Positions 62,926-64,000 of a DNA stretch of 64,000 nt are shown piece after piece. This DNA is from an uncultured Gammaproteobacteria bacterium. Its GTDB lineage: Bacteria > Pseudomonadota > Gammaproteobacteria > Pseudomonadales > Azotimanducaceae. Position 1 is the stretch's first letter. Each line of letters opens with the position of its first letter. The stretch lies in NCBI GenBank assembly GCA_913045175.1, contig CAJWQG010000005.1:23078-87077 (forward strand), written 5' to 3'. The translations under genes were made by a program, and so were the position numbers. Under the pieces are notes generated by a model. It was not told the DNA's origin, did no database searches, and saw nothing but the letters and a program-made list of their open reading frames with translations.

Positions 62926-64000
62926 TTAATCAGGTCGGCCTACGACACCTGCCATCATATTGCGTTTTGCTGCTTCCTTGGAGGATGGCTTTGTTGGCGC
63001 AGCGCGGGCTTTAAAGTTATAGGGTTCAGTATCGATTTCTTCCAACTCCAACTCGCCCGCAAGTACTGCATCTTTCCACTTCTGATGTTCTGCTTCGTGA
63101 GATTGAAACTCTGGCATAAGTTCGTTAGCAAACAATTCCAGACTGGCACAGATATCTTCATGGGTATTTTTGCCCGCCTGATTCAACAGGATTACCTGGT
63201 CGACGTTAGCTTCTTCAAGTTCCTGTAGTCTCTGTCGTATTGTATCAGGCGAGCCAATCAATTCACTGCCGGAGCGCTTCTGACCCTCTGGTGTTTGTTT
63301 CCATTCCTGATAGCGATCCCAAAAATTCATGGATCCCGGCTCGAAGGGACCCTCCTTTGCATACAGTCGTAAAGCGAATTGGAAAAAAGTCCAGCCATCG
63401 GCTTTTTCCCACGCTTCTTCATCGGTCTCGCAGCACATAAACCCGGACACCACAGCAATATTCGGATTGGTCGCATAGTCACACAGCTTCTGCTGATCCT
63501 TTACAAAGGTTTTGTAGTACGCATTCACCCAAGCGAGATGCATCGATGTCGACAAACTTGAAACACAGTGCCCCCATGCCTCGATGGGCGGCGTATCGAA
63601 TGGTGTCTAGCTGGGAACAGGCAACCCAGAGTGGCGGATGTGGTTTTTGTTGAGGCTTAGGGACAACGGCACGTAGCGGAAACTTAAAAAACTCGCCGTC
63701 GTATTCCCAGGCATGGTTCCAGAACATGGGCATCACACATCTGACGGCATCCTCCCACACATCACGCTTGTCCCGATATCGAAGGTTAAAAGGATGCAAT
63801 TCTGTAACGGATGATCCCTCACCCAAACCCATTTCTACTCTGCCGTCAGAAATCAAATCCAGCGTACCAACTTTTTCCGCCACACGCGCAGGATGGTTGG
63901 TGGTCATCTGAATAATTCCATGACCAAGTCGAATGTTTTGGGTTCGCTGACTGGCCGCTGCAAGAAACACCTCTGGCGCTGAAGAATGTGAGTATTCTTC
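62926..64000 (-). pseudogene. LLM-class flavin monooxygenase, frameshifted, runs off the window
   Basis: Two overlapping ORFs in different frames encode consecutive parts of one LLM protein. The upstream part is EEYSHSSAPEVFLAAASQRT, GRVEMGLGEGSS, VVPKPQQKPHPPLWVACS; it continues past base 64000. The frame changes near 63541, where one extra G would separate D-I-D from H-L-A-W-V-N-A-Y-Y in the other frame. The C-terminal part ends VVGRPD. Apart from that one base the gene looks intact, so an error is as likely as a mutation. It is 39 nt upstream of the acyl-CoA synthetase gene on the same strand, so one operon is likely. Confidence 0.8.

Noticed and set aside
1-64000. CRISPR arrays, tRNA or rRNA genes, transposases, integrases or prophage genes
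   Set aside because: None was recognised by eye; no regularly spaced repeats, no transposase motifs and no tRNA-like clover pattern stood out. A covariance-model scan would be needed to exclude a tRNA fully.

Overview
The window looks like a chromosomal segment of a free-living, probably marine, Gram-negative gammaproteobacterium. Pointers are a complete urea transport and urease operon, an RND efflux operon with its TetR regulator, a Yej-type peptide ABC transporter, TolC-family and LPS-kinase-like proteins, anaplerotic PEP carboxylase, and many CoA- and flavin-dependent catabolic enzymes. The taxonomic call is inference from gene content only. No rRNA, tRNA, CRISPR array, insertion sequence or phage module was recognised. 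Genes are tightly packed, many with 1-11 nt overlaps.

Layout. 0-8.6 kb: a partial gene, a ribbon-helix-helix regulator with a tandem palindromic operator candidate, a thiolase-like enzyme, a degenerate HD-GYP protein, an MFS transporter, a zinc-ribbon/sirtuin pair, an NmrA-like reductase divergent from a CDP-alcohol phosphatidyltransferase, an FHA-GGDEF cyclase and a cis-prenyltransferase. 8.7-13.4 kb: a fused double CaiB-type CoA transferase, an Hsp70-like protein and an LLM flavin oxidoreductase. 13.4-21 kb: a run of broken genes (DyP peroxidase, TolC-family protein, TPR-CHAT protein) around an intact YejF-like double ATPase. 21-29.2 kb: a TcuA-like dehydrogenase, an acyltransferase, a double zinc-ribbon protein interrupted by one TGA at a cysteine position, PEP carboxylase, a nucleotide-binding reductase, a 5'-nucleotidase and an LPS-kinase-like protein.

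29.2-39.9 kb: one minus-strand array urtABCDE-ureDABCEFG. It encodes ABC uptake of urea, nickel urease and the urease maturation proteins. A GCAC-N7-GTGC site upstream of urtA resembles an NtrC site, so nitrogen control is likely. 40-45 kb: small secreted proteins, a type B carboxylesterase and an N-acyl-D-amino-acid deacylase-like amidohydrolase. 45-49.2 kb: yejA-yejB-yejE-like genes, about 29 kb from the yejF-like ATPase gene. 49.2-54.1 kb: TetR regulator, membrane fusion protein and RND pump, all overlapping by 4 nt, behind a perfect inverted repeat. 54.1-58.1 kb: a heterodimeric ABC exporter. 58.3-64 kb: a CmcJ/NvfI-like oxygenase, an acyl-CoA dehydrogenase, a nitroreductase, an acyl-CoA ligase and a frameshifted LLM monooxygenase. 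These look like a catabolic or tailoring pathway of unknown substrate.

The most unusual feature is the number of genes broken by one or a few point lesions: DyP, TolC, TPR-CHAT, a SnoaL-like protein, the LLM gene at the right edge, and the zinc ribbon. The TPR-CHAT gene is shifted by a triplicated 7-bp repeat, a classic slippage configuration. Whether these are decay, phase variation, recoding or assembly error cannot be settled from one sequence; read-level checks are given under the findings.
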